Assembly: GCF_945915485.1 (NCBI RefSeq)
Contig: NZ_CAMEFJ010000009.1
Location: 1 to 55,964 of the forward strand
Length of the DNA: 55,964 bases
From: an uncultured Agrococcus sp.
GTDB lineage: Bacteria > Actinomycetota > Actinomycetes > Actinomycetales > Microbacteriaceae
Direction: 5' to 3'
Both the position numbers and the translations under genes were made by a program. The notes beneath the pieces were generated by a model. The model was not told where the DNA came from. It did no database searches and worked only from the letters and a program-made list of their open reading frames with translations. This document shows positions 15,769 to 24,553 of the stretch, in pieces; the stretch's first letter is position 1, and each line of letters starts with the position of its first letter.

Positions 15769-17031
15769 CTAGAGACCGCCGAGTTCGACCGTCACCGTTT
15801 CGTTCTCGCCATCGCGGGTCACTTCCAGTTCGATTTCACTACCTGCGGCCGCAGCACGAACGAAAGCGGTGAGGTCGGTCGCGTTGCTCACGGCACGACC
15901 CTCCACTGCCGTGATGACGTCACCGGGTTCGAGTCCGGCCGCCTCGCCGGGCCCGTCGCTCGTGGTTTCCTGTACGAGCGCTCCCTGAACTCCGACTGCG
16001 GCGTCCGTCTGATCGCTGACAGTGACGCCGAGTTGGCCGTGCGTCGCGGCACCGTCGGCGATGATCTCTTCAACGACCCGTTGCACGAGCTGCCCCTCTA
16101 TCGCGAATCCGATGCCGATGGAGCCCGCCGACGCATCCGCATCGGCCTGCCCTGTCGTCGCAATCGCGACGTTGATGCCGACCAATTGACCGTCCGCGTT
16201 CACGAGCGCCCCGCCGGAGTTACCGGGATTGACGGAGGCATCCGTCTGCAGCGCGGGCACCGCGACAGTTTGCTGAGGCTCTTCCGGCCCCTGCTGCGAC
16301 CAGAAACGGTAAGGGGATTCGTCGTCCTCTTCCGTCGTACCGACAGTAAGGCCCCGCCCGGTCGCCGAGACGATCCCCTCCGTGACGCTGTTCGAAAGTC
16401 CAAGCGGCGCTCCGACCGCGATCGTCTGCTCGCCGACCGCGGGCGGCGCTTCCGTGAACGGCAGAATCGGCAGGTCCTGTTCGACTCTGATGACCGCGAG
16501 GTCCGAGGCTGCATCCGCTCCGACCAGCTGGGCCTGCAGGATCTGGCCATCGGCCGTCGTCACGGTGATCTGCGGATTCGAGGCCTGACCGTCGAGCGAG
16601 ACGACGTGATTGTTCGTCACGATGTAGCCACCAGAGGCAACCGCGACACCACTGCCGCTTCCCTGCGCGTTGGCTGCCGTCACGTCCACCGTCACAACGG
16701 ACTGCTGAACCTGTTCGACGACAGAGGAGGAGACCGCCTCGACACCACCCTCCGATTCGCTCGCCACGATCTGCGTCCGGCCGTCGAAGTTCGTGAGCAG
16801 CAGCGCCGCACCTCCGCCGGCAGCCCCTCCCAGCACCACGCCGCCGACCAGCGCCATCGCAAGAATCCACCCGGCCGGCGCCCTAGAGCTGCGGCGCTGC
16901 CCGTCGTGACCCGTAGAGGCGTACGCGGGACTGTTCGGGGCATACGGCGCTTCGCTACCGAACTCTCGCGCAAGCGGATTAGGGATGCGAGCGCCGCTTC
17001 GAGGTGCGCGCTCGGAAGGGTGGTCGGTCAT
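15769..17031 (-). CDS. HtrA/DegP-type membrane-anchored serine protease with PDZ domain
   Basis: 420 residues. Cytoplasmic N-terminus of about 53 residues, one membrane helix (54-80), then a trypsin-like S1C domain with His142 (NNHVV), Asp177 (SDLAVI) and Ser272 (NPGNSGGAL), and a PDZ domain at about 325-415. It degrades or refolds damaged proteins outside the membrane. I set the start at 17031 (MTDHPSER); longer ORF starts would run across the divergent aminotransferase start at 17114. The CAGCCT-gggtgc-ATG context resembles the leaderless promoters nearby. Confidence 0.95.
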   Translation of the reverse strand: MTDHPSERAPRSGARIPNPLAREFGSEAPYAPNSPAYASTGHDGQRRSSRAPAGWILAMALVGGVVLGGAAGGGAALLLTNFDGRTQIVASESEGGVEAVSSSVVEQVQQSVVTVDVTAANAQGSGSGVAVASGGYIVTNNHVVSLDGQASNPQITVTTADGQILQAQLVGADAASDLAVIRVEQDLPILPFTEAPPAVGEQTIAVGAPLGLSNSVTEGIVSATGRGLTVGTTEEDDESPYRFWSQQGPEEPQQTVAVPALQTDASVNPGNSGGALVNADGQLVGINVAIATTGQADADASAGSIGIGFAIEGQLVQRVVEEIIADGAATHGQLGVTVSDQTDAAVGVQGALVQETTSDGPGEAAGLEPGDVITAVEGRAVSNATDLTAFVRAAAAGSEIELEVTRDGENETVTVELGGL

Positions 17032-17101
17032 GCACCCAGGCTGCTCTTTCACGCTATGCGTCCGCGATGTTGATTCGATGTGCCACCCTGGAAGCGCATC
17101 G

Positions 17102-17107
17102 TAGGCT
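17102..17107 (+). promoter_or_regulatory. -10 box of aminotransferase
   Basis: TAGGCT, 6 nt, then ATG at 17114, a leaderless-type promoter. Confidence 0.6.
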
Positions 17108-17113
17108 GGTGAC

Positions 17114-18301
17114 ATGGAAGACGCCCCCTGGTTCCGACTCGCCCACAATGCCGGTCTCGCGGATCGCGAAGGCTCCCTCCGGCCCACGATCTTCGCCGAG
17201 ATGACGGGCCTCGCGGCCGAGACCGGTTCGGTGAACCTCGGTCAGGGGTTCCCGGACTTCGATGGCCCCGGTGCGGTCCTTGGCGCCGCGAAGAACGCCA
17301 TCGATGCGGGCCTGAATCAGTACGGGCCAGCGCGTGGCAACCCGCTGCTGATCGATGCGATAAGGGAGCAGCGCAAGCGCGACTACGGCACCCAGCTCGA
17401 GCCCGACGAGATCCTCGTGACGGTCGGTGCAACGGAAGCGATATCTGCATCGCTGCTCGCCTACGTGGCCCCCGGTGACGAGGTGATCGCCTTCGAGCCG
17501 TACTACGACGAGTACCTTGCCGTCACGGCGCTCGCAGGAGGCACGCTCGTGCCCGTGCCGCTCTATGCGCCCGATTTCCAGCCCGAACCGGAGGCTCTGG
17601 AGGCCGCCATCACTCCGAGGACGAAGGCCATCGTCCTCAACACGCCCCACAATCCCACAGGTGCGGTATTTGAAGAAGAGCGTCTGCAGGCGATCGCTTC
17701 GATCGCGAACAGGCACGGCATCATGGTCATCGCCGATGAGGTGTACGAGCAGCTCACCTTTGCCGGCAGGCACGTGCCCATGGTCGCCGCAGGTCTCGAC
17801 CCTGAGCTGTCGATTGCCATTTCCTCCGGGGGTAAGACGTTCTCGGTGACCGGCTGGAAGGTCGGCTGGATCATGGCCAGCGCGAAACGGATTGGCGAGA
17901 TCAGTGCCGTGAAGCAGTACATGTCGTTTGTCGGCAGCGTGCCGCTGCAGCCGGCGATCGCGACCGGACTCGGCCTGCCGCAGGAGTTCTTCGATCAGCA
18001 GCGGGCGTCGTTCGCCGCGAAACGCGATCTGTTGATGGCGGGGCTGGAGAGCGTGGGAATGACCCCTTACGTTCCCGACAGCGGCTACTTCGTGCTCGCC
18101 GACACCGTCGAACTCGGGCACGGTGACGCCCGCGAACTCGCGTACAAGCTCCCGCACCTCGTCGGTGTCGTCGCAGTCCCAGTCTCACCGTTCGCGAGCA
18201 TCGACAGAAGCGATCTGCGCACCGTCATGCGTTTCGCATTCTGCAAACGCGACGAGACGATCGCCGAGGCCGTCAACCGTCTCGCCGGGTTGCGTCGCTA
18301 G
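17114..18301 (+). CDS. PLP-dependent class I/II aminotransferase
   Basis: 395 residues of fold type I. NLGQGFPDFD at 41-50 and NQYGPARGNPLLIDAI at 68-83 are typical of the kynurenine/methionine aminotransferase and DapC-like group. Asp208 sits in VIADEVYE, and the PLP lysine is Lys241 in SSGGKTFSVTGWKVGW. The most likely amino donors are methionine, kynurenine, or succinyl-diaminopimelate; sequence alone does not decide. Its stop overlaps the convergent ribF stop by 4 bp. Confidence 0.9.
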   Translation: MEDAPWFRLAHNAGLADREGSLRPTIFAEMTGLAAETGSVNLGQGFPDFDGPGAVLGAAKNAIDAGLNQYGPARGNPLLIDAIREQRKRDYGTQLEPDEILVTVGATEAISASLLAYVAPGDEVIAFEPYYDEYLAVTALAGGTLVPVPLYAPDFQPEPEALEAAITPRTKAIVLNTPHNPTGAVFEEERLQAIASIANRHGIMVIADEVYEQLTFAGRHVPMVAAGLDPELSIAISSGGKTFSVTGWKVGWIMASAKRIGEISAVKQYMSFVGSVPLQPAIATGLGLPQEFFDQQRASFAAKRDLLMAGLESVGMTPYVPDSGYFVLADTVELGHGDARELAYKLPHLVGVVAVPVSPFASIDRSDLRTVMRFAFCKRDETIAEAVNRLAGLRR

Positions 18302-19230
18302 CCCTCCGCCAGCAGCTCGGCAGCGAGGATGTCTTCGGTCTCCTGCACGTCTCTCGCCATCTGCTCGATCAACTCATCCAGGCCCTCGAAGCGGTGCATC
18401 GTGCGCAAGAACTTCACGAACTCCACGGTCATTTCGTCGCCGTAGCAGTCACGATCGACGTCGATCAGGTGCGCTTCGACGACCCGCTCGATCTCCCCGT
18501 CGAACGTCGGATTGTCACCCACGGAGACGGCCGCGGGGAATCGATCGCCGCCTATTGTCGCCCACGCCGCGTACACGCCATCGGCGGGAACGAACCCCTG
18601 CGGGTGCGATTCCAGGTTGGCGGTCGGGAAGCCCAGCTGTCGGCCTCGCTGCTGACCCCGGACGACGGTGCCTCGTACCTGATGCAGTCTGCCGAGCATT
18701 GCTGCGGCATCCGTGACACGACCGAGCGAAAGCGACTCGCGAATCCAAGTCGAGGAGATGCGTCGACCATCGTGCGTGCACACGTCATCGATGACGTGCA
18801 CTTCCGCCCCGTAGCCGGGGGCCGCTTGCTCCAGCATGCGAACATCGCCGCGGCCGCGGGAGCCGAACGTGAAGTCAGCTCCGACGAGCAGTACTTTGGC
18901 GCGCAATGATCCGAAGAGCGCCTCGACGAAGTCCTCCGGCTCTGTTCTCATCAGTTCGAGGTCGAACTCGAGCGTGACGACTCGGTCGACACCCGCGCCC
19001 CGCAGGAATTCGTCCTGCTGCTGCAGTGAGGCGATCGGTTTCGGCGCGACCTCCGGTTTGATGAGTTCGAGCGGGTTGCGGTCGAAGGTGACGGCAACGG
19101 TTTCGAGACCACGACTCTCCGCCAGCGTTTCGAGCGAACGGATGATACTCGTGTGCCCGATGTGGACCCCGTCGAACTTACCGACCGAAACGGCGGTATC
19201 GACGTCGCTCCGGACGTCTTCAAGCCTCAC
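18298..19230 (-). CDS. ribF: Bifunctional riboflavin kinase/FAD synthetase
   Basis: 310 residues. The N-terminal FAD synthetase domain carries SVGKFDGVHIGHTSII (HxGH-type nucleotidyl transfer site) and SRGRGDVRMLE. The C-terminal riboflavin kinase domain (about 180-305) carries GRQLGFPTANLESHPQGFVPADGVYA, with PTAN. It converts riboflavin to FMN and then FAD. The start overlaps the upstream membrane-protein gene by 11 bp; this gene ends a run from truB. Confidence 0.97.
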   Translation of the reverse strand: MRLEDVRSDVDTAVSVGKFDGVHIGHTSIIRSLETLAESRGLETVAVTFDRNPLELIKPEVAPKPIASLQQQDEFLRGAGVDRVVTLEFDLELMRTEPEDFVEALFGSLRAKVLLVGADFTFGSRGRGDVRMLEQAAPGYGAEVHVIDDVCTHDGRRISSTWIRESLSLGRVTDAAAMLGRLHQVRGTVVRGQQRGRQLGFPTANLESHPQGFVPADGVYAAWATIGGDRFPAAVSVGDNPTFDGEIERVVEAHLIDVDRDCYGDEMTVEFVKFLRTMHRFEGLDELIEQMARDVQETEDILAAELLAEG

Positions 19231-19633
19231 GCGCTACCTCTCTACGACTTCCCTTGTGAATCCACCACAAACCGACGACCGGCAGAACGAGCGGCACGAA
19301 GAGGTAGCCCATCCCGAACCAACTCCACACGCTCGGGTGCGCGAACAGCTGCGGCATGACGAGCGACAGGGCGCCGACAACAATGACGCCGACGAGTTCG
19401 AAACCGATCGCGAACTGAGCGACGCGCCTCCAGACCTCGCCTTTCCGCAACAGCGCCACCGTGGCCACGATGTAGACGAGCGCCGACAATGCGCTGAGCG
19501 TATACGCCAGCGGTGCCTCGTCGAAAGCACGCACGATCTGCACGAACGACCGCCCGGTGGCGGCGAGTGCCAGAACTGCGTATACGGCGATGAGAGCGCG
19601 GCCGAAGCCGCTGGAGCGTTCTGAACCAGCCAT
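19220..19633 (-). CDS. Small four-helix membrane protein upstream of ribF
   Basis: 137 residues with four hydrophobic helices (about 12-33, 42-62, 70-92 and 100-124) and the ending WWIHKGSRREV. I recognise the type as a conserved actinobacterial membrane protein without known function. TAGACT lies 9 nt before the ATG. It overlaps ribF by 11 bp, so the two are co-expressed. Confidence 0.75.
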   Translation of the reverse strand: MAGSERSSGFGRALIAVYAVLALAATGRSFVQIVRAFDEAPLAYTLSALSALVYIVATVALLRKGEVWRRVAQFAIGFELVGVIVVGALSLVMPQLFAHPSVWSWFGMGYLFVPLVLPVVGLWWIHKGSRREVAREA

Positions 19634-19645
19634 AGATTTTAGAGT

Positions 19646-20035
19646 CTACTCCTGCATCTCGCTCGCGGACTCCTGGCGCAGCGCGACCGCGCGTGCGGCT
19701 CGGCTCCCCACGACGGCCCCGTACAGCACGAGACCCACCATCACGGCACAGCCCACCGATATGCCGGTCATCACCGCAGGCATCGAGACGGGAAGAAGCG
19801 CGAAGATGGCGCACGCGAATGCGGCATAACCCGACGACACGATCGGAACCCTTGCTCGGATATGAGCGGCTCGCCACGCCTCCTCGCTCGCCATGGTGCT
19901 CGGGATGCGGATGCCCGCGAGCCTATTGCGACTCAGCCGCCCCGAGGCCGCCGCCTGCCCCATCCAGATCATGACGCATCCGGCGATCAGCAACACGATC
20001 GCGAGAGCGACTCGCGCGAATATCTCTCCTTCCAC
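19646..20035 (-). CDS. SdpI-family membrane protein
   Basis: 129 residues with three helices (about 6-27, 66-84 and 88-111). Between the first two lies RLSRNRLAGIRIPSTMASEEAWRAAH, the loop that characterises the SdpI/YfhL family (N-R-x-x-G-I-R-x-P-x-T). The reference SdpI protects Bacillus subtilis against the SdpC toxin. Most family members sit without any toxin gene, as here, and probably have another role. The GTG start has GGAG 4 nt upstream. Confidence 0.8.
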   Translation of the reverse strand: MEGEIFARVALAIVLLIAGCVMIWMGQAAASGRLSRNRLAGIRIPSTMASEEAWRAAHIRARVPIVSSGYAAFACAIFALLPVSMPAVMTGISVGCAVMVGLVLYGAVVGSRAARAVALRQESASEMQE

Positions 20036-20047
20036 GGCGCTCCGATC

Positions 20048-20416
20048 TCACGCGATCTGTACGAACCAGATCTGGTGCATCCGGTACACCATGACGGCGA
20101 CCGCGAGAAGACCGATACCGAGGGCGAGAACGCCCCAGCGCCCCTTGTCGATCAGCGCCCAGAATGCGGCGGCCGGCGGGATGAGCACGCACGAAACCAA
20201 GTACGTCCAGTACTCGAACGGGTCGCCGGTAGGGCCGTTGCCCGCAACCTGGGCAACGATAGAAGCGACGATCTGGACGATGAGCGTGACGAGGGAGAAC
20301 GCGGCGAAGGCAAGGAACAGGTCGTTCATCCTCACCCTTGCAAGTCCGGCGATCGTCACGAACAAGCCGAGTGCGGCGATCACGATCGCCTGTGTAATCA
20401 TGAGCCAGGCGATCAT
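20048..20416 (-). CDS. Hypothetical membrane protein downstream of truB
   Basis: 122 residues with four hydrophobic helices (about 2-24, 32-56, 70-90 and 95-117) and few charges. Not assigned to a family. Its ATG overlaps the truB stop by 4 bp, so it is read from the truB transcript. Confidence 0.7.
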   Translation of the reverse strand: MIAWLMITQAIVIAALGLFVTIAGLARVRMNDLFLAFAAFSLVTLIVQIVASIVAQVAGNGPTGDPFEYWTYLVSCVLIPPAAAFWALIDKGRWGVLALGIGLLAVAVMVYRMHQIWFVQIA

Positions 20417-21312
20417 GACGCGTTCTCGCTTCCCTCGTTCTGCTGTCTGCCTTGCGTTTCCTCTGGCATATTCGCAACCGGCACGAGATTGCCTGACTGC
20501 CCTCTTGCGATGCCGATTAAAGTGCCATCTCGAACGGCCGCGACGAGCCCCGTGATGTCGGAGTCGGGTCGGCGTCCGTTACGGAGGAGCTGGGCGCTCT
20601 CGGCGGTGAGCTCTGCAACGGGTAAGAACTTCTCGATAGCGGCGACCGGATCGATGAGGGCGTCGGCGGTGATCTCGTCTGCCATGACCGCCTCTGCAAC
20701 GTGGAATGCTCCGACGTGCGTTCGTCGCAGTGCACTCAGATGCCCTCCTACGCCGAGGGATGCTCCGAGGTCTCGCGCGAGCGCCCGAATGTAGGTGCCG
20801 CTCGAACAATCGATGACGGCATCCACGTGCGCGCGGTCACCCGCTTGAAAGTTGTCGAGATCGAAACGCGAAACCGTCACCGATCGGGCTTTCAGCTCGA
20901 CGTCCTCTCCCCCGCGAACACGAGCGTACGCGCGCGTCCCATCGACCTTGATGGCGCTGACCGCGGAAGGAACCTGCTCTATTTCACCACTGAGCGGCGC
21001 AACTGCCGCGCGAATCGCATCCATCGTCAGCGAGGATGCATCAGCGGTTTCCGTCACGTCCCCTTCCGCGTCATCCGTGACCGTCGACGCTCCCAGGGTG
21101 ATCGTCGCTTCGTACGTCTTGTCGGCCCCGACCATGAAGGTCAGCAACCTGGTGGATGCGCCGACACCGAGCACGAGCAGCCCGGTAGCCATCGGGTCGA
21201 GGGTCCCGGCGTGACCAACCTTTTTCGTCTTCAACGCTCGGCGAGCCATGGCGACGACGGTGTGGCTCGTGACGCCGGCCGGTTTGTCGACGAGCAGAAT
21301 TCCATTGGGCAC
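20413..21312 (-). CDS. truB: tRNA pseudouridine-55 synthase
   Basis: 299 residues. Catalytic Asp39 lies in KVGHAGTLDPMATGLL, and the opening GILLVDKPAGVTSH is typical. It makes pseudouridine at position 55 of the T loop of all tRNAs. The C-terminal 60 residues form a short PUA-like tail followed by a charged end. GTG start at 21312 with TAACCT 6 nt upstream. In many relatives truB follows rbfA; here mutY, a kinase and panE lie between. Confidence 0.97.
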   Translation of the reverse strand: MPNGILLVDKPAGVTSHTVVAMARRALKTKKVGHAGTLDPMATGLLVLGVGASTRLLTFMVGADKTYEATITLGASTVTDDAEGDVTETADASSLTMDAIRAAVAPLSGEIEQVPSAVSAIKVDGTRAYARVRGGEDVELKARSVTVSRFDLDNFQAGDRAHVDAVIDCSSGTYIRALARDLGASLGVGGHLSALRRTHVGAFHVAEAVMADEITADALIDPVAAIEKFLPVAELTAESAQLLRNGRRPDSDITGLVAAVRDGTLIGIARGQSGNLVPVANMPEETQGRQQNEGSENAS

Positions 21313-21318
21313 GCATCG

Positions 21319-21324
21319 AGGTTA
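21319..21324 (-). promoter_or_regulatory. -10 box of truB
   Basis: TAACCT on the minus strand, 6 nt before the truB GTG. Its divergent partner for panE is at 21355-21360. Confidence 0.6.
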
Positions 21325-21354
21325 CCCGAGGGCGCGGGATGACCGCGCCGGCAG

Positions 21355-21360
21355 TAGGCT
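21355..21360 (+). promoter_or_regulatory. -10 box of panE-like gene
   Basis: TAGGCT, 7 nt, then GTG at 21368. It decides the start against an upstream in-frame ATG inside truB. Confidence 0.6.
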
Positions 21361-21367
21361 GAGTCAC

Positions 21368-22348
21368 GTGACGCGCGTGGGAATCATCGGTGCCGGATCC
21401 ATCGGCGGCCACCTCGCAGCTATGCTCGCCGCCGAAGGTCATACGGTGTCGATTACGGCACGCGGCGGGAATCTCACTGCCATCAGTGACGACGGGTTGC
21501 ACGTCAGCGGCGCATTCGGTGAGTTTCACGAACGTGTGCGGGCGCAGGAAACGCTGCCGGATGTCGACGCGGTCGTGCTCGCGACGAAAACGCTCGACAC
21601 CGAGACGGCACTCGCCGCGAACCCGATCGCAGCCGAGCGACCAGTTCTCGTCATCCAGAACGGGCTCAACGGCCACGGACGCGCGGCAACGATCCTGGGC
21701 CACGAACGTGTCGCCGGCGGAATCTCGACGACTGCCGCGAATCTCATCGAGCCCGGCAGAATCGACGTCACGGCTGCCGGGAAGCTGTTCATCGGCGGCA
21801 GGGAGGGCGAATTCTTCACCGAGCTCCTGCAGGGTGCCGTTCCCGGAGTTGCACACGTTGACGGGATCGAGGGCGCGCAGTGGACCAAGCTGGTCATCAA
21901 CATGGTGAACGCCGTCCCGGCCCTCGTGGACAGGAGCGTGCAGGACACGATCGCAACCCCGCCCCTCCTTCGCATCATTACCGCGAGTATGCGCGAAACC
22001 GTTCGCATCGGGCGGGCCTCGGGCAATACGCTGCGACCGCTGCAGGGGCTGTCGACCTTCCTACTGCGACTCATCGAACACGGACCGTTGCCGCTTGCCG
22101 CAATCGTCCCCCGTCGAATGGCCGCGGTCATGGGCGACGTGCCGAACCTCGGCTCGACACAGCAGAGCATCGTGCGAGGCAAGCCGACCGAGATCGGCTA
22201 CCTGAACGGCGCCGTCGTGGACGCCGCACGCAGGGTCGGACGCGAAGCGCCCGTCAACGCGGCAATCACCGCTCTCGTGCATGAGCGGGAAGCACGCAGC
22301 GAACCGTTCACGGTCGACGAAGTCGCGCAGCGCATCCCGCTCCGCTGA
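21368..22348 (+). CDS. Ketopantoate reductase family protein
   Basis: 326 residues. NADP-binding GIIGAGSIGGHLAAML sits at the very N-terminus, and KLVINMVNAVPAL holds the Lys/Asn of the ApbA/PanE C-terminal domain. PanE reduces 2-dehydropantoate to pantoate for coenzyme A. Several paralogues of unknown substrate exist in actinomycetes, so I leave the symbol empty. The start at 21368 fits both the Rossmann start and the -10 spacing. Confidence 0.85.
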   Translation: MTRVGIIGAGSIGGHLAAMLAAEGHTVSITARGGNLTAISDDGLHVSGAFGEFHERVRAQETLPDVDAVVLATKTLDTETALAANPIAAERPVLVIQNGLNGHGRAATILGHERVAGGISTTAANLIEPGRIDVTAAGKLFIGGREGEFFTELLQGAVPGVAHVDGIEGAQWTKLVINMVNAVPALVDRSVQDTIATPPLLRIITASMRETVRIGRASGNTLRPLQGLSTFLLRLIEHGPLPLAAIVPRRMAAVMGDVPNLGSTQQSIVRGKPTEIGYLNGAVVDAARRVGREAPVNAAITALVHEREARSEPFTVDEVAQRIPLR

Positions 22349-22352
22349 ACCG

Positions 22353-23042
22353 TCAACGCACGAGAATCGGGCGCTGCCAATCGCTGTTGTCGAGCAGCAT
22401 GTCCGCACGGTCGAAAGGGGCAGCCGTCTCCTCGTAGTACGCGTGAGCCTGCTGCGCGAGCCCGTGCGAAGCGTGCGAGATGAGCGGATGCGCGCCATCG
22501 CGTGCCTGCAGGCGCGATCCGCGCACACCGTCGGCGGCCTCCACGAGCAGGAATCCGTGCCAGAGATCGCGCAGAGCGGGCCGCGCAAGGAACTCGCCCT
22601 CGACGATCAGTACTGCGTTCTGCCCTGACGACTCCCAGTCAGGCTCCACATAGGCTTCGGCTTCGGCATCGTATGATTTCAGCACGAAGGACGTCGAGCC
22701 GCCCATCATGAACGGTTCGAGGAGCGAACGCTTGAGCTCCGAGAGGTTGTAGGTGTCGTCGTAATAGCCTCGCGCTGAGGCCGGGCCCTGTCGCTCGCGC
22801 ACTCGACGCACGTTCAGGAAGTCGCCCATCGATGCCGCGAACGATGTGACTTCTGCGCGGGCGAATGCGACACGGAGTTCGTGGGCGAGCCTCGACTTCC
22901 CGACACCGTTCCGTCCGTCGACGGCGAGCATCCTGCGACCTCTCGGGTTCCTGGCGAGGAATCTCTCGGCGATCTGGGTGTAGACGGTGCGCTGCTCCTG
23001 GGTCCAGTCGGCGGCGCGCATCATAAGGGCGTAATCGGGCAT
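22353..23042 (-). CDS. P-loop NTPase of uridine kinase-like type
   Basis: 229 residues. Walker A is DGRNGVGKS at 42-50, followed by a nucleoside-kinase-like layout: SFAASMGDFLNVR, RGYYDDTYNLSELKRSLLEP and VLIVEGEFLARPALRDLW. It resembles uridine kinase/panthothenate-kinase-like proteins; the real substrate is unknown. I start at 23042, because TACGAT lies 6 nt upstream and the GGAGG is too close to be a ribosome site. An ATG at 23093 would add 17 residues. It converges on panE (4-bp gap). Confidence 0.8.
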   Translation of the reverse strand: MPDYALMMRAADWTQEQRTVYTQIAERFLARNPRGRRMLAVDGRNGVGKSRLAHELRVAFARAEVTSFAASMGDFLNVRRVRERQGPASARGYYDDTYNLSELKRSLLEPFMMGGSTSFVLKSYDAEAEAYVEPDWESSGQNAVLIVEGEFLARPALRDLWHGFLLVEAADGVRGSRLQARDGAHPLISHASHGLAQQAHAYYEETAAPFDRADMLLDNSDWQRPILVR

Positions 23043-23048
23043 GCCTCC

Positions 23049-23054
23049 ATCGTA
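23049..23054 (-). promoter_or_regulatory. -10 box of uridine kinase-like gene
   Basis: TACGAT on the minus strand, 6 nt before the ATG at 23042, supporting the shorter start. Confidence 0.5.
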
Positions 23055-23215
23055 TTGCTCCTCAACGTCGTCGTTGGCCGGTATCTCATGCAAGTGTCAC
23101 CGGATGTTGACCATACGGGCATCGGTCACGAAAAACGGATGCTGCGGTTCCCTTTCGGCCGTCGACTCAACATTTCGTGACCGCCCGTTGGGCTCGTACG
23201 GCTGCGCTAACGAAA

Positions 23216-23221
23216 TAGACT
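23216..23221 (+). promoter_or_regulatory. -10 box of mutY
   Basis: TAGACT, 6 nt, then the mutY GTG. Confidence 0.6.
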
Positions 23222-23227
23222 GTCCGT

Positions 23228-24103
23228 GTGATCTCGCGCTCGTCACTGCTTCGACTGCTGCCGCCCTGGTACGACGAGCACGCACGAGATCTGCCGTGGC
23301 GACGGCCCGAGTTCGACGCGTGGGGCACGCTCGTGAGTGAAGTGATGCTGCAGCAGACTCGGGCGAGCAGAGTAGCGATCGAGATCGATCGCTGGCTGGA
23401 ACGCTGGCCAGGGCCCCGCGACCTCGCCGACGCTCCGACACACGAAGTATTGCGGCAGTGGGGCACGCTCGGCTATCCGAGGCGGGCGCTGCGGCTGCAG
23501 GATACGGCAGTCGCGATCGTCGAACGGCACGGTGGCGTCGTGCCAGGAGATGTTCGTGAACTGCTCGCGCTGCCCGGTATCGGGGACTACACGGCACGGG
23601 CCGTTGCCGTCTTCCATTTCGGCGACCGGCACCCTGTCGTCGACACGAATGTGCGCCGAGTCATCGCCAGGGCCGTGCACGGGCAGGGAGAAGCGGGCCC
23701 CGCCGCGAAGCGCGATCTGGCAGACGTCGAGGCGCTGCTTCCAGAAGGCAGAGAGGATGCCGCGCTCGTTTCGATCGCCCTTATGGAGTTGGGTGCTCTC
23801 GTGTGCACGGCGAGAGCACCGAAATGCGATGAGTGCCCTTTGCTGTCCGCGTGTTCATGGGTTGCTAGGGGCAAGCCGGAGTTCACCGGAAGAAGAGCTC
23901 CGAAGCAGGCACGGTTCGAGGGCAGCGATCGTCAGGCACGGGGCCGTATTCTGCGCGCGCTGCGGGAGTCGGACATCCCCATTCCTGTGGCGGATTTCGT
24001 GCTCGTGTGGTCGGATGACCCGCAGCGCGAGCGAGCGATAGAGAGCCTGAAACGAGACGGGCTCGCCGTCCAGGAGGACGACGAGCTCCGTCTGCCGTAC
24101 TGA
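23228..24103 (+). CDS. mutY: A/G-specific adenine DNA glycosylase
   Basis: 291 residues. Catalytic Glu38 is in VSEVMLQQT and Asp139 in VVDTNVRRV, with the helix-hairpin-helix at LPGIGDYTA. The 4Fe-4S cluster ligands are Cys193, Cys200, Cys203 and Cys209. It removes adenine opposite 8-oxoguanine. The C-terminal 8-oxoG-recognition (NUDIX-like) domain is short, as is usual in actinomycetes. It converges on rbfA; both stops lie in the palindrome CTGAAG-tg-CTTCAG (24100-24113). Confidence 0.96.
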   Translation: MISRSSLLRLLPPWYDEHARDLPWRRPEFDAWGTLVSEVMLQQTRASRVAIEIDRWLERWPGPRDLADAPTHEVLRQWGTLGYPRRALRLQDTAVAIVERHGGVVPGDVRELLALPGIGDYTARAVAVFHFGDRHPVVDTNVRRVIARAVHGQGEAGPAAKRDLADVEALLPEGREDAALVSIALMELGALVCTARAPKCDECPLLSACSWVARGKPEFTGRRAPKQARFEGSDRQARGRILRALRESDIPIPVADFVLVWSDDPQRERAIESLKRDGLAVQEDDELRLPY

Positions 24104-24109
24104 AGTGCT

Positions 24110-24538
24110 TCAGTCCTCTTCGCGAGGTTCGCGGTAGGCATCCTCACCGGCTGCGTACTGTGCGGACGCAGCGCCATCTCGAGTCTCCGCATCCCGCTGA
24201 CGAGCCTCATCGAGCAGGTGTTCGATCGAGGCCGCGTTCTCGGGAACCGCGTCGAGCTGGAACTCGATGGAGGGCGTGAGTCGCAACGACAGCCCCCGAC
24301 CGAGTTCACGGCGAACGACGCCCTTCGCGCTCTCGAGCGCAACACCGGTGTCCGCGATCTCCTCCTCCGTGCCGAGCACGGTGTAGAAGACCGTGGCGTG
24401 CTGCAGATCCCCGGTTACCCGCACGTCGGTGACGGTGACGAACCCCAGGCGGGGGTCCTTCACCTCATTCCGTAGCGCGTTCACGGTGATCTGACGGACG
24501 GTGTCCGCGATCCTGCGTGCTCTCGGACTCTCATTCAT
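24110..24538 (-). CDS. rbfA: 30S ribosome-binding factor A
   Basis: 142 residues with the KH-like RbfA core (RRIADTVRQITVNALRNEVKDPRLGFVTVTDVRVTGDLQHATVFYTVL) and a charged C-terminal tail from about 118. It matures the 16S rRNA 5' end in the small subunit. An AGGAGG site lies 5 nt before the ATG, 15 bp after the infB stop, so it belongs to the infB transcript. Confidence 0.96.
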   Translation of the reverse strand: MNESPRARRIADTVRQITVNALRNEVKDPRLGFVTVTDVRVTGDLQHATVFYTVLGTEEEIADTGVALESAKGVVRRELGRGLSLRLTPSIEFQLDAVPENAASIEHLLDEARQRDAETRDGAASAQYAAGEDAYREPREED

Positions 24539-24553
24539 GGATTCCTCCTGCGA

